NCBI RefSeq assembly: GCF_030323145.1
Contig: NZ_CP100470.1
Span: forward strand, 3,451,001-3,515,000
DNA: 64,000 bases
Reading direction: 5' to 3'
Source of the DNA: Mesorhizobium sp. C432A
GTDB taxonomy: Bacteria > Pseudomonadota > Alphaproteobacteria > Rhizobiales > Rhizobiaceae
Below, piece after piece: positions 51,184 through 59,590 of the stretch (positions are counted from its first letter, which is position 1; each line of letters begins with the position of its first letter). The notes below the pieces were generated by a model. The model had not been told where the DNA came from and made no database searches. It worked only from the letters and a program-made list of their open reading frames with translations. Both the position numbers and the translations under genes were made by a program.

Positions 51184-53745
51184 ATGGCAGAGTTTCCGAA
51201 ACAGGCGAAGGTCGTCATCGTCGGCCTGGGTGGCATTGTCGGCGCGTCGATCGCCCATCATCTGATCGAACGCGGCTGGACCGACATTGTCGGCATCGAC
51301 AAATCGGGCATCCCGACCGACATCGGCTCGACGGCGCATGCCTCGGACTTCTGCTACACCACCAGCCACGACTTCTTGTCCTGCTGGACGACGCTCTACT
51401 CGATCGATTTCTACGAAAAGATGGGCCATTATGCCCGCATCGGCGGCCTCGAAGTGGCGCGCGTCGGCGACGACAGCCGCATGGACGAGATCAAGCGCAA
51501 GATCGCCTCGGCCAAATCCTTCGGCACCCGCGCCCGGCTGATCGAACCGGCCGAGATCAAGGAAAAATTCCCGCTGATCGAAGAGTCCATGGTGCAGGGC
51601 GGCCTGTGGGATCCGGACGCCGGCCTGGTCATCCCGCGCTCGCAGACCGTCGCCGGCAAGCTGGTCGACCAGGCGGAAGCTACGGGGAAACTCAAATCCT
51701 TCGCCAACACGCCCGCCAAATCTCTCATCGTCGAGGAAGGCCGCATCAAGGGCGTCGTTACCGACCGCGGCACGATCATGGCCGATTATGTCATCGTCTG
51801 CGCCGGCATCTGGGGCCGGCTGATCGCCGAGATGGTCGGCGAGGACCTGCCGGTCATGCCGATCGACCATCCGCTGACCTTCTTCGGTCCCTACAATGAG
51901 TTTGCCGGCACGGGCAAGGAGATCGGCTGGCCGCTGCTGCGCGACCAGGGTAATTCGGCCTATATGCGCGACACCGGCGACCCCAGGACCGCCGAGGGTG
52001 GGCAGATCGAATGGGGTTATTACGAAGAGACCAATCCGCGCCTCTGCCATCCGCGCGATTTGCTGGAAAAGGATCAGGCGCGGCTGTCACCGTCGCAGCG
52101 CGATCTCGACATGGAGCAGATCCTGGCGCCGCTTGAGCGCGCCATGGAGCTGACGCCGATCCTGGGCGAACTCGGCTACAATGAAAGCCATTCCTTCAAC
52201 GGCCTGTTGCAGGTGACCCCCGATGGCGGCCCGTCCATGGGCGAGAGCCAGAAGGTGAGGGGCCTCTGGTACGCCGTCGCCATCTGGGTCAAGGACGGCC
52301 CCGGCATGGGCAAGCTGATCGCCGACTGGATGACGGACGGCCGCACGGAAATCGACCATCACGCCATCGACTATGCGCGCTTCTATCCGCACCAGACGAA
52401 AGAGCAGTTCATCTGGGATCGTTGCACCGAGACGGCGATGAAGGTCTACAATCCGGCGGTGCATCCGCGCGAGCCGTTCTCCAAAGGTCGCAACATCCGC
52501 CGCTCGCCGTTCTGGGAGCGCGAGAAGGAGCTTGGCGGTTACTTCATGGAGCTGGGCGGTTGGGAGCGCGCGCATGGCTATGCCGCCAACGAGCATCTGC
52601 TGGAGAAGTATGGCAACCGGGTTCCCGTACGTGAGAACGAATGGGACAACCGCCATTTCTGGCGGGTGTCCAATGCCGAGCACCTGGCGATGAGCGAGGA
52701 TTGCGGCATCGTCAACCTCTCGCATTTCTCGATGTACGACATCGAAGGGCCGGACCATGTCGCGCTGCTGGAGTGGCTGTGCGCGGCCAAGATTGGTGGC
52801 GACAACAATATCGGCAAGGGTATCTACACCCACTTCCTCGACGAGGAAGGCATGGTGCGCGCCGACTTCACCGTCATCCGCATGGCCGACCGCTGCCGTC
52901 TGATCGACGGCGCCGACGCCGGTCCGCGCGACTTCCGCTACATGCAGCGCACCGCGCAGGACAAAGGCTTTGACGTCACCATCACCGACGTGACGGAAAA
53001 ATACGTCACCATCGGCATCTGGGGACCGAACGCGCGGGCGACGCTGCAGAAAGTGGTCGAAAATCCGGATGGTCTCTCGCTCGAGAACTTCCCCTTCGCG
53101 GCGATCAAGCCGGTCAGGATCGGCGGCAAGGACGTCACCGCCTTCCGCATCTCTTATGTCGGCGAGCAGGGCTGGGAACTGCATATGCGTTACGAAGACG
53201 GCCTGGCCGTTTGGGACGCGCTGCGCTCGACCGGGGTCATGCCGTTCGGCGTCGAGACCTATGCCAACACCCGGCGCATGGAAAAGAGCCTGCGCCTGCA
53301 GAACGCCGACCTGTTGACCGAGTACAATCTGCTCGAGGCCGACCTTGCTCGACCGAAGGTCAAGGAGAACGATTTCTGCGGCAAGGCAAAACATGTCGAA
53401 TACCGCGCCCGCGAGCACCAGCCGGCGATCCTGTGCACGCTGGTGATGACGGAAAACGTCGATTCGAAGGGTGTTGCCCGCTATCCCGTCGGCACCATGC
53501 CGGTGATGGATCCGAAGACCGGCGAGACGCTGGTCGACGAACTCGGCCGCCGCTCCTTCACCACATCGATGGCCTACGGCCCGACCATCGGCAAGAACAT
53601 CGGCCTCGCCTATCTGCCCTGGGCCCATGCCCAGGAGGGCCGCAAGTTTGCCATCGAATATTTCGGCGAGACCTACCCGGTCGAGGTGGCTGCCGTCGGC
53701 TACAAGCCGCTCTACGATCCAGAGAATCTGAAGCCGAGGAGTTGA
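51184..53745 (+). CDS. FAD-dependent dehydrogenase with GcvT domain, third copy
   Basis: The 853-residue protein has an FAD domain (VVIVGLGGIVGASIAHHL) and a GcvT C-terminal half (VSNAEHLAMSEDCGIVNL, YVGEQGWELHMRYE, VKENDFCGKAK). The flavin-attachment position differs from the other two copies: GSTAHASDFC (H52) stands where they have TWHAAG. The length, N-terminus and central region also differ. It is probably a demethylase for another N-methylated or O-methylated compound. It stands alone, with a terminator at 53772-53799, and a putative operator upstream. Confidence 0.88.
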   Translation: MAEFPKQAKVVIVGLGGIVGASIAHHLIERGWTDIVGIDKSGIPTDIGSTAHASDFCYTTSHDFLSCWTTLYSIDFYEKMGHYARIGGLEVARVGDDSRMDEIKRKIASAKSFGTRARLIEPAEIKEKFPLIEESMVQGGLWDPDAGLVIPRSQTVAGKLVDQAEATGKLKSFANTPAKSLIVEEGRIKGVVTDRGTIMADYVIVCAGIWGRLIAEMVGEDLPVMPIDHPLTFFGPYNEFAGTGKEIGWPLLRDQGNSAYMRDTGDPRTAEGGQIEWGYYEETNPRLCHPRDLLEKDQARLSPSQRDLDMEQILAPLERAMELTPILGELGYNESHSFNGLLQVTPDGGPSMGESQKVRGLWYAVAIWVKDGPGMGKLIADWMTDGRTEIDHHAIDYARFYPHQTKEQFIWDRCTETAMKVYNPAVHPREPFSKGRNIRRSPFWEREKELGGYFMELGGWERAHGYAANEHLLEKYGNRVPVRENEWDNRHFWRVSNAEHLAMSEDCGIVNLSHFSMYDIEGPDHVALLEWLCAAKIGGDNNIGKGIYTHFLDEEGMVRADFTVIRMADRCRLIDGADAGPRDFRYMQRTAQDKGFDVTITDVTEKYVTIGIWGPNARATLQKVVENPDGLSLENFPFAAIKPVRIGGKDVTAFRISYVGEQGWELHMRYEDGLAVWDALRSTGVMPFGVETYANTRRMEKSLRLQNADLLTEYNLLEADLARPKVKENDFCGKAKHVEYRAREHQPAILCTLVMTENVDSKGVARYPVGTMPVMDPKTGETLVDELGRRSFTTSMAYGPTIGKNIGLAYLPWAHAQEGRKFAIEYFGETYPVEVAAVGYKPLYDPENLKPRS

Positions 53746-53771
53746 GCTTCATCGGTTCCAACCAACATATC

Positions 53772-53799
53772 GAAAAGCCGGCACCTCGCCGGGCTTTTT
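53772..53799 (+). terminator. rho-independent terminator
   Basis: AAAAGCCGGC and GCCGGGCTTTTT form a hairpin with one bulge and a T-run, 27 bases after the dehydrogenase stop. Confidence 0.8.
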
Positions 53800-53835
53800 G
53801 CTTTGTCAGCAGCCGGTTTTCGCTTACCTTCGGGT

Positions 53836-54681
53836 ATGTCTGCTTTTTCTTGCGCACGACATTTCCTTTCAGGCAGCGCCGCGCTGGCGCTGGGGCTCTG
53901 GCTGGTGCCGCCGGTTCAAGCCGCCGAGCCGGTCGACGTCGAGCTGGTGCTGGCCGTCGACGTGTCGCTGTCGATGTCGCCGGGCGAACTTGAAATCCAG
54001 CGTCACGGCTATGCTGCTGCGCTGACGCACGACAATGTTCTGCAGGCCATCGCCGATGGCGCCTACGGCAAGGTCGCCGTCACCTATGTCGAATGGGCGG
54101 GAGCGACCACGCAGCAGGTCGTCGTGCCGTGGACGGTGATCGCCAGCCGGGCCGATGCCGAGCGGGTGGCCGCGCAGCTTTCCGCCCATCCGCCGGCCAG
54201 CGCCCGGCGCACCTCGATTTCCGGCGCGCTGGAATTCGGCAGCGATCTGTTCGCCGAAAGCGGTTTTCAGGGGACAAAGCGCGTCATCGATATTTCCGGC
54301 GACGGGCCCAACAACCAGGGCGCGCCCGTCGACATCACCCGCGACGCGGTGGTCAAGCAAGGCATCATCATCAACGGCCTGCCGCTGATGACGCGCGGCG
54401 GGTTCGGCGGCGCCTATGACGTCAACAATCTCGACCGCTACTACAGCGACTGCGTCATCGGCGGTCCCGGATCCTTCATGATCCCGGTCAATGACTGGAC
54501 GCAGTTTCCCGAAGCCATCCGCCGCAAGCTGGTGCTGGAGCTGGCCGGCGCCGCTTCGCCGCAACGGGCGCGCGAGGAGGCCGGGCATCCGCCGGTGGTG
54601 CTGGCGCAGGACCGGCCGACCGACTGCCAGGTCGGCGAAAAGATGTGGCGCGACCGCAGCTGGATGTTCGATGCCCGTTAG
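53836..54681 (+). CDS. DUF1194 von Willebrand-type exported protein
   Basis: The 281-residue protein (ATG 53836) begins with a signal peptide ending near PPVQAAE. The mature part starts VDVELVLAVDVSLSMSPGE, which contains a MIDAS-like DxSxS motif at the start of a vWA fold. It continues with ISGALEFGSDLFAESG and RVIDISGDGPNNQG. DUF1194 proteins are found mainly in alphaproteobacteria and have no assigned function. It precedes the second ABC importer by about 100 bases but has no visible functional tie to it. Confidence 0.86.
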   Translation: MSAFSCARHFLSGSAALALGLWLVPPVQAAEPVDVELVLAVDVSLSMSPGELEIQRHGYAAALTHDNVLQAIADGAYGKVAVTYVEWAGATTQQVVVPWTVIASRADAERVAAQLSAHPPASARRTSISGALEFGSDLFAESGFQGTKRVIDISGDGPNNQGAPVDITRDAVVKQGIIINGLPLMTRGGFGGAYDVNNLDRYYSDCVIGGPGSFMIPVNDWTQFPEAIRRKLVLELAGAASPQRAREEAGHPPVVLAQDRPTDCQVGEKMWRDRSWMFDAR

Positions 54682-54780
54682 CGTTCGCATCATCACGCTG
54701 CCGTGAAGGGCCGGTTTCATTGACAAGCCCATGGGCGTCTGTGACACAATTCGGCATCCGAAAAAACAAGGGGAACCGAC

Positions 54781-55731
54781 ATGAACAAGACCATCGTCGC
54801 TGCCGCGGTATTGGCGCTTGCGGCTGCAATATCCGTGCCGGCCGAGGCTGCCACATCGGTCACCATCGGCATCAGCGGATGGACCGGCTTTGCGCCGCTG
54901 ACGCTCGCCAAGCAGGCCGGCATCTTCGAGAAGCATGGCCTCGACGTGACCCTGAAGAAGGTGCCGCAGGCCAGCCGGCCGCTCGCCATCGCCAGCGGCG
55001 ATCTGCAATGCGCCGCCACCACGGTCGAGACCTGGCTGGTGTGGAACGCCAGCGGCGTCACCACCAAGCAGATCTTCCAGCTCGACAAATCCTATGGCGC
55101 CGACGGCATTGTCGTGCGCAACGACATCAAGACCGTCGCCGACCTCAAGGGCAAGAATGTCGCGTCCTCGGCGCCGGGCACGTCGCCCTATTTCATGCTG
55201 GCCTGGGTGCTGAACAAGAACGGCCTGTCGACCAAGGATGTGACCGTCGTCAACCTGGAACCGGATGCGGCGGCGCAAGCCTTCCTCGCCGGCCAGAACG
55301 ATGCGGCGGTCACCTATGAGCCGTTCATCTCGGCGGTGCGCGACAAGTCCGATCAGGGCCACATATTGGCGACCACGCTCGACTACCCGATGGTGCTCGA
55401 CACGGTCGGCTGCACGCCTGAATTCCTCACCGCCAATCCCGACGCCGCCAAGGCGCTGGCCGACAGCTATTTCGAAGCGCTCGACCTGATCAAGAGCGAT
55501 CCGCAGAGATCCTACGAGATCATGGGCGCCGACGTGAAGCAGTCTGCGAAAGAATTCGAGGATTCGGCGAAATACCTGAAATGGGCCGACAAGGCGGAGA
55601 ACAAGCAGTTCTTCACCAAGGAATTCCAGGACTTTTCCAAGACCGCCGGCGAGCTTCTGCTGCAGATGGGGTTGATCAAGGAAGCGCCAGATGTTGCAGC
55701 GCTTGCCGATACCAGCGCGGTGGCGAACTGA
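54781..55731 (+). CDS. ABC transporter substrate-binding protein, SsuA/NMT1-like
   Basis: The 316-residue protein has a signal peptide (MNKTIVAAAVLALAAAISVPAEAA). The mature start SVTIGISGWTGFAPLTLAKQAGIFEKHG matches the nitrate/sulfonate/taurine binding-protein superfamily (quoted in part). Also visible are LAIASGDLQCAATTVET and GKNVASSAPGTSPYFML. It is the first gene of a three-gene importer. Its position beside a GATase1-AraC regulator and a GcvT dehydrogenase suggests an organic nitrogen or sulfur compound as ligand. Confidence 0.9.
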   Translation: MNKTIVAAAVLALAAAISVPAEAATSVTIGISGWTGFAPLTLAKQAGIFEKHGLDVTLKKVPQASRPLAIASGDLQCAATTVETWLVWNASGVTTKQIFQLDKSYGADGIVVRNDIKTVADLKGKNVASSAPGTSPYFMLAWVLNKNGLSTKDVTVVNLEPDAAAQAFLAGQNDAAVTYEPFISAVRDKSDQGHILATTLDYPMVLDTVGCTPEFLTANPDAAKALADSYFEALDLIKSDPQRSYEIMGADVKQSAKEFEDSAKYLKWADKAENKQFFTKEFQDFSKTAGELLLQMGLIKEAPDVAALADTSAVAN

Positions 55732-55836
55732 TAGTCCGGCCTTTGACCATCATGCGGCGGTGCCAGCGCGCCGCCGCTTTCTACCGGGCAACGCGACTGA
55801 GCATGGGGACGATCTGACGATGCGGACGATCTGAAG

Positions 55837-56610
55837 ATGCGCCCCTTGCATCCGGTGTCGCCGGGCATTCGAACCGTGCTTGGCATTTCCTTCTTCGTGC
55901 TGTTCGTCGCCTTCTGGGCGTGGATCACGCTTGGCGGCCACGTCAACCGCATCTTCCTCGCCGATCCGCTGTCAATGCTGCGGGATGGCTGGCGGCTGCT
56001 GGTCGAGGATCGCTTCTGGCTCGACATATTGATCACCATCTGGCGGGTCTTCGGCGGGTTCCTGCTGGCGTCGATCGTCGCCGTGCCGATCGGCATCGCC
56101 ATGGGCGCCTGGAAGCCAATAGAGGCGTTTCTGGAGCCGTTCGTCTCCTTCGCCCGCTACCTCCCGGCTTCGGCCTTCATTCCGCTGCTCATCCTGTGGG
56201 CCGGCATTGGCGAGCTGGAAAAGCTGCTGGTCATCTTCGTCGGCTCGGTGTTCCAGATCATCCTGATCGTCGCGGTCAAGGTGGGCTCGACGCGGCGCGA
56301 TCTGGTCGAGGCGGCCTATACGCTGGGCTCGACCAACAACGGTATCGTCAAACGGGTCATCATGCCGGCCAATGCGCCCGAGATTGCCGAAACGCTGCGG
56401 CTGGTGCTCGGCTGGGCCTGGACCTATGTTATCGTCGCCGAGCTGATCGGTTCGTCCTCAGGCATCGGCTACATGATCATCAACAGCCAGTCGCGGCTGG
56501 CGACAGGGCAGATCATCTTCGGCATCATCGTCATCGGGCTGATCGGACTGTTGTCCGACTTCGCCTTCAAAGCGTTCAATCGCTGGCTCTTCCCCTGGAG
56601 CCTGGCATGA
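55837..56610 (+). CDS. ABC transporter permease (SsuC/TauC type)
   Basis: The 257-residue protein has six membrane helices with the EAA loop LVEAAYTLGSTNNGIVKRVIMPANAPEI (quoted partly as EAAYTLGSTNNG and VIMPANAPEI). The N-terminus HPVSPGIRTVLGISFF is the first helix. It follows the binding-protein gene by 105 bases and overlaps the ATPase gene by ATGA. Confidence 0.92.
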   Translation: MRPLHPVSPGIRTVLGISFFVLFVAFWAWITLGGHVNRIFLADPLSMLRDGWRLLVEDRFWLDILITIWRVFGGFLLASIVAVPIGIAMGAWKPIEAFLEPFVSFARYLPASAFIPLLILWAGIGELEKLLVIFVGSVFQIILIVAVKVGSTRRDLVEAAYTLGSTNNGIVKRVIMPANAPEIAETLRLVLGWAWTYVIVAELIGSSSGIGYMIINSQSRLATGQIIFGIIVIGLIGLLSDFAFKAFNRWLFPWSLA

Positions 56611-57404
56611 GCAAGTTGCTTATCGAAGGCGTCTCGCGAACCTTCGCCGGCGTGCGCGGCGGGCAGCCGGTCAAGGCGCTGATGCCGGTCGACCTTGCGG
56701 TCGCGGCCAACGACTTCATCACCATTCTGGGGCCGTCCGGCTGCGGGAAGTCGACGCTGCTCAGGATCGTTGCCGGCCTGGAAGCGCCGAGCGAAGGCCG
56801 TGTGCTGCTTGACGGCAAGGCGGTGACGCGGCCGGGACCGGATCGCGGCATGGTGTTCCAGTCCTACACGCTGTTTCCGTGGCTAACGGTGGCGCAGAAT
56901 ATCGCCTTCGGCCTGCGCGAACGTGGCATGGCCGAAAAGGAGCGAGACGGGATCGTCGCTTCCTATGTCGACCTCGTCGGGCTGAAGGGCTTCGAGAACC
57001 ATTGGCCAAAGCAGCTGTCCGGCGGCATGCAGCAGCGCACGGCGATCGCCCGGGCGCTGGCCAACGACCCCGAAATCCTGTTGCTGGACGAGCCGTTCGG
57101 TGCGCTCGACAACCAGACGCGCGGACTGATGCAGGAACTGCTGCTCGGCATCTGGGAGCGGCGCAAGAAGACAGTGCTGTTCGTCACCCACGACATCGAG
57201 GAGGCGATCTTCATGGCCTCGCGGGTGATCGTGATTAGCGCGCGGCCAGGCCGCATCAAGTCGGATGTCGCCATCGACCTGCCGCATCCACGCCACTACA
57301 CGCTGAAGACCAGCCCGGAATTCTCGGCGCTCAAGGCGCGGCTGACCGAGGATATCCGCGTCGAGGCGATGCGGACGGCGCAGGCGCAGCCCGCCGAAGC
57401 CTGA
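56607..57404 (+). CDS. ABC transporter ATP-binding protein (SsuB/TauB type)
   Basis: The 265-residue protein has Walker A GPSGCGKSTLLRIVAG near residue 40, the signature LSGGMQQRTAIARALAN, Walker B ILLLDEPFGALDNQTR and the switch histidine in FVTHDIEEAIFMA. The start overlaps the permease stop. It completes the importer and is convergent, 13 bases apart, with the regulator at 57418. Confidence 0.93.
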   Translation: MSKLLIEGVSRTFAGVRGGQPVKALMPVDLAVAANDFITILGPSGCGKSTLLRIVAGLEAPSEGRVLLDGKAVTRPGPDRGMVFQSYTLFPWLTVAQNIAFGLRERGMAEKERDGIVASYVDLVGLKGFENHWPKQLSGGMQQRTAIARALANDPEILLLDEPFGALDNQTRGLMQELLLGIWERRKKTVLFVTHDIEEAIFMASRVIVISARPGRIKSDVAIDLPHPRHYTLKTSPEFSALKARLTEDIRVEAMRTAQAQPAEA

Positions 57405-57417
57405 GTGCGTTTTCGGA

Positions 57418-58419
57418 TCAGGCCGCCAGCAATTGCTTGCGGTCGACGCGCTCCTGCTGCGGCGAGCGGGCATAGAGTTCGCGGTAGCATTTGGAGAAAT
57501 GCGACGCCGAGACGAAGCCGCAGGCGACCGCTACCTCGACCACCGGCATCGATGACTGGATCAGCAGATGCCGGGCACGGTCGAGGCGAATCTCGAGATA
57601 GTAGCGGGCAGGGGAGCGGCCCATCTCGGTGCGGAACAGCCGCTCGATCTGGCGGCGCGACAGGTCGACATGGTCGGCGATCTCGATCAGCGACAGCGGT
57701 TCGGAGAGATTGCCTTCCATCAGTTCGATGATGGTCAGCACCTTGGAATTCTGGACGCCCAGGCGCGCGCGCAGCGGCAGGCGCTGGCGGTCGGTCGGGC
57801 TGCGCACGCGGTCGGTCAACACCTGCTCGCAGACGCGGTTGACCAGATTGTCGTCGAAATCGTCGCCGATCAGCTTGAGCATCATGTCGAGGGCGGCGGT
57901 GCCGCCGGCGCAGGTGTAGATGTTCTGGTCGATCTCGAAGAGGTCGGCAAAGACGTTGGCCTTGGGAAAGGCCTCGGAAAAGCCCGGCAGGTTTTCCCAA
58001 TGGATGGCGCAGCGCTTGTTGGAGAGCAGGCCGGCGGCGGCAAGGATATGCGCGCCGGTGCACAGGCCGCCGACGGCGACGCCTCTGTTGTATTCCTCGC
58101 GCAGCCAGGCGAAGGCCGACCTGTTCTGGTAGCGCTCGACATTCATGCCGCTGCAGACGATGGCCATGTTCGGCCGATCCGGCCCGGCCATCTTCTTGCG
58201 CTCTTCCTCGAGCGAGGTGTTGACGGCGCATTCGACGCCATTGGAGGCGCGCACCGGCTTGCCGTCGATGCTGGCGAGGCGCCAGCGATAGGCCTCATAG
58301 CCAAGCATGCGGTTGGCCGAGCGCAGCGGGTCGAGCGCCGTCGCAAAGGCGATCATGGTGAAGTCCGGGACAAGGAAGAATACAAACGATCGCTTGATCG
58401 GATGCTTTACGGCGTTCAA
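57418..58419 (-). CDS. GATase1-AraC regulator (GlxA/GbdR-like)
   Basis: The 333-residue protein starts at TTG 58419 after GTGAGG. Residues 1-190 are a DJ-1/PfpI-type domain (FVFFLVPDFTMIAFATALDPLRSANRML ... and GGLCTGAHILAAAGLL), and residues 225-333 carry two AraC helix-turn-helix motifs (LSLIEIADHVDLSRRQIERLF, VAVACGFVSASHFSKCYRELY, quoted in part). This architecture is shared by known regulators of glycine betaine, carnitine, sarcosine and arginine catabolism (GbdR, CdhR, SouR, ArgR). Its binding of a methylated amine is inferred. It faces the second importer and has dyads in its promoter. Confidence 0.88.
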   Translation of the reverse strand: MNAVKHPIKRSFVFFLVPDFTMIAFATALDPLRSANRMLGYEAYRWRLASIDGKPVRASNGVECAVNTSLEEERKKMAGPDRPNMAIVCSGMNVERYQNRSAFAWLREEYNRGVAVGGLCTGAHILAAAGLLSNKRCAIHWENLPGFSEAFPKANVFADLFEIDQNIYTCAGGTAALDMMLKLIGDDFDDNLVNRVCEQVLTDRVRSPTDRQRLPLRARLGVQNSKVLTIIELMEGNLSEPLSLIEIADHVDLSRRQIERLFRTEMGRSPARYYLEIRLDRARHLLIQSSMPVVEVAVACGFVSASHFSKCYRELYARSPQQERVDRKQLLAA

Positions 58420-58451
58420 GGGAACCTCACGCAGCCATGGCGCGAACAGGA

Positions 58452-58544
58452 TGTCGCGAACAGCACAGCGACATCAGGAAAAACCATTCCTGTCAATTGG
58501 CTAGGGGGCTAAGCGGAAACTATATTTGCGACATGGGTCGCAAA
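58452..58544. promoter_or_regulatory. dyads upstream of the GATase1-AraC gene
   Basis: TGTCGC-N10-GCGACA (58452-58473) begins 33 bases before the TTG start. TTTGCGAC-ATGG-GTCGCAAA (58525-58544) is a second perfect inverted repeat about 105 bases upstream. The shared half-site GCGAC also occurs at 51065-51091 and 3249-3265. An autoregulatory operator is likely. Confidence 0.55.
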
Positions 58545-58627
58545 TGGGCAATCGTCCGGGATGACAGGGACGGGCTGCCGACGGATTGGGCATGGTGGTG
58601 GCGGCATAGGTGCCAAAAACGAGAAAC

Positions 58628-58654
58628 GCCGCTTCGGTCAAACCGAAGCGGCGC
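58628..58654 (-). terminator. terminator hairpin for the small gene at 58706-58840
   Basis: CGCCGCTTCGGT and ACCGAAGCGGCG form a perfect 12-base-pair stem with a 3-base loop. On the minus strand it is followed by TTTCTCGTTTTT. It lies 50 bases after the stop of the small gene and is evidence that this gene is transcribed. Confidence 0.8.
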
Positions 58655-58705
58655 TGTTATCGACTGTCGGCAGCGGCAGGGAAGCGCTGAGCGCTAGCCG
58701 TTATC

Positions 58706-58840
58706 TCAGGCAACGAAACCGAGGCGCACCGCATTCATGGCGCCGGTCTGGCCGGGCATGGTGTTGGCAAGGCGCTGGCGCTCGAGAGCGGTCGTCAGGT
58801 TCATTTCGCGGCGGGCAAAGAGGCGGGCAAAAAGCTTCAT
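58706..58840 (-). CDS. small protein of 44 residues, unknown family
   Basis: The frame runs from ATG 58840 (or the ATG triplets at 58843 and 58846) to TGA at 58706. GGAG lies six bases before the ATG at 58840. The product is basic with the start MKLFARLFARREMNLTTALE. A terminator follows it. It has no recognised domain but resembles the small DUF1127-type genes nearby in size and basic character. Coding status rests on the ribosome site, terminator and arrangement. Confidence 0.6.
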   Translation of the reverse strand: MKLFARLFARREMNLTTALERQRLANTMPGQTGAMNAVRLGFVA

Positions 58841-59202
58841 CATCATCTCCTATCGGTTGCTCAGACGGGTCGCCTTCGCTTGATGGAGTGGGGCAGCTCG
58901 TTTGCTGGCGTTGATATAGGCCTGCGTGAGCAGAAACTAAATCGCAAATGCGAAGCGCTTGAATGGAAATGCGACATCGGTTGCGACATTATTGGGTATG
59001 GTGCCCAAAATTTGCGATTATTTACAGCGTGTTATCGGCGACATTGAGGCGCCATGCAAGTGACGCATATGCGCCATGCAGCGGCGACACGGCTCTGAAA
59101 ATCATTTGAATGCAAATAAGTTGGAGAAGCCTGCGGGGCAAATAGAGAAGGCCTGCCGGGCTGGTCTGCGCGGCAGGCCTTCAGCACATGGTACACAATG
59201 GT
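58841..59202. other. intergenic stretch with half-sites and a strong hairpin
   Basis: No gene is seen. TGCGACAT occurs at 58970-58977 and 58982-58989 as a direct repeat, with TCGCAAATGCGA at 58942-58953 and TTTGCGAT near 59011. CATTTG-N4-CAAATA is at 59103-59118. A 12-base-pair hairpin GAAGGCCTGCCG...CGGCAGGCCTTC at 59147-59182 lies just after the DUF1127 gene (59203-59388) and may terminate it. Confidence 0.55.
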
Positions 59203-59388
59203 TTACTTTGCTCCAGCCCAGGATCCGACGCCGTGGCGTGCACCGGTCTTGGTGTCGGCAGCTTCAGGCCAGCCGATATCCTTCTGCAGTTCGATCGGCA
59301 GCGAGCGGATCGCACGTTCGGTCTGGAAGCGGGCGCGGGCCGCGCTGAACTCGGTCGCAAGCCGACCGATGGATGACAGGATAGACAT
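59203..59388 (-). CDS. DUF1127 small protein
   Basis: The 61-residue protein starts at ATG 59388 with AGGAG upstream. It is arginine-rich in the first half (SAARARFQTERAIRSLP) and has the DUF1127 core LPIELQKDIGWPEA. DUF1127 proteins of Rhizobiales are short basic proteins; some affect phosphate and RNA-related physiology in Agrobacterium. A second copy lies at 61831-61998. It is divergent from the LysR gene with which it shares a promoter region. Confidence 0.88.
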   Translation of the reverse strand: MSILSSIGRLATEFSAARARFQTERAIRSLPIELQKDIGWPEAADTKTGARHGVGSWAGAK

Positions 59389-59527
59389 TTCATTCTCCTT
59401 TGGTTGTGGCACGTCCCGCATGAACGCGTTCCGTCGCCTGGATATTCCGCATCGAGTGCAATTCCGTGTCAGGAGCGTTGGAGCCATGGCACGTCCTGCC
59501 TTCGATGGAGTTGACTATCATCCCAAT

Positions 59528-59569
59528 CTGATGTTCAATCAAACGAAATGGAATGATGCTTCACATCAG
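59528..59569. promoter_or_regulatory. LysR-type inverted repeat between DUF1127 and lysR genes
   Basis: CTGATGT (59528-59534) and ACATCAG (59563-59569) form an inverted repeat just upstream of the LysR gene. The 12-base word ATGCTTCACATC (59556-59567) recurs at 62063-62074, upstream of the second DUF1127 gene. Confidence 0.55.
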
Positions 59570-59590
59570 AAAAATTGAAGGTCGATCCCG

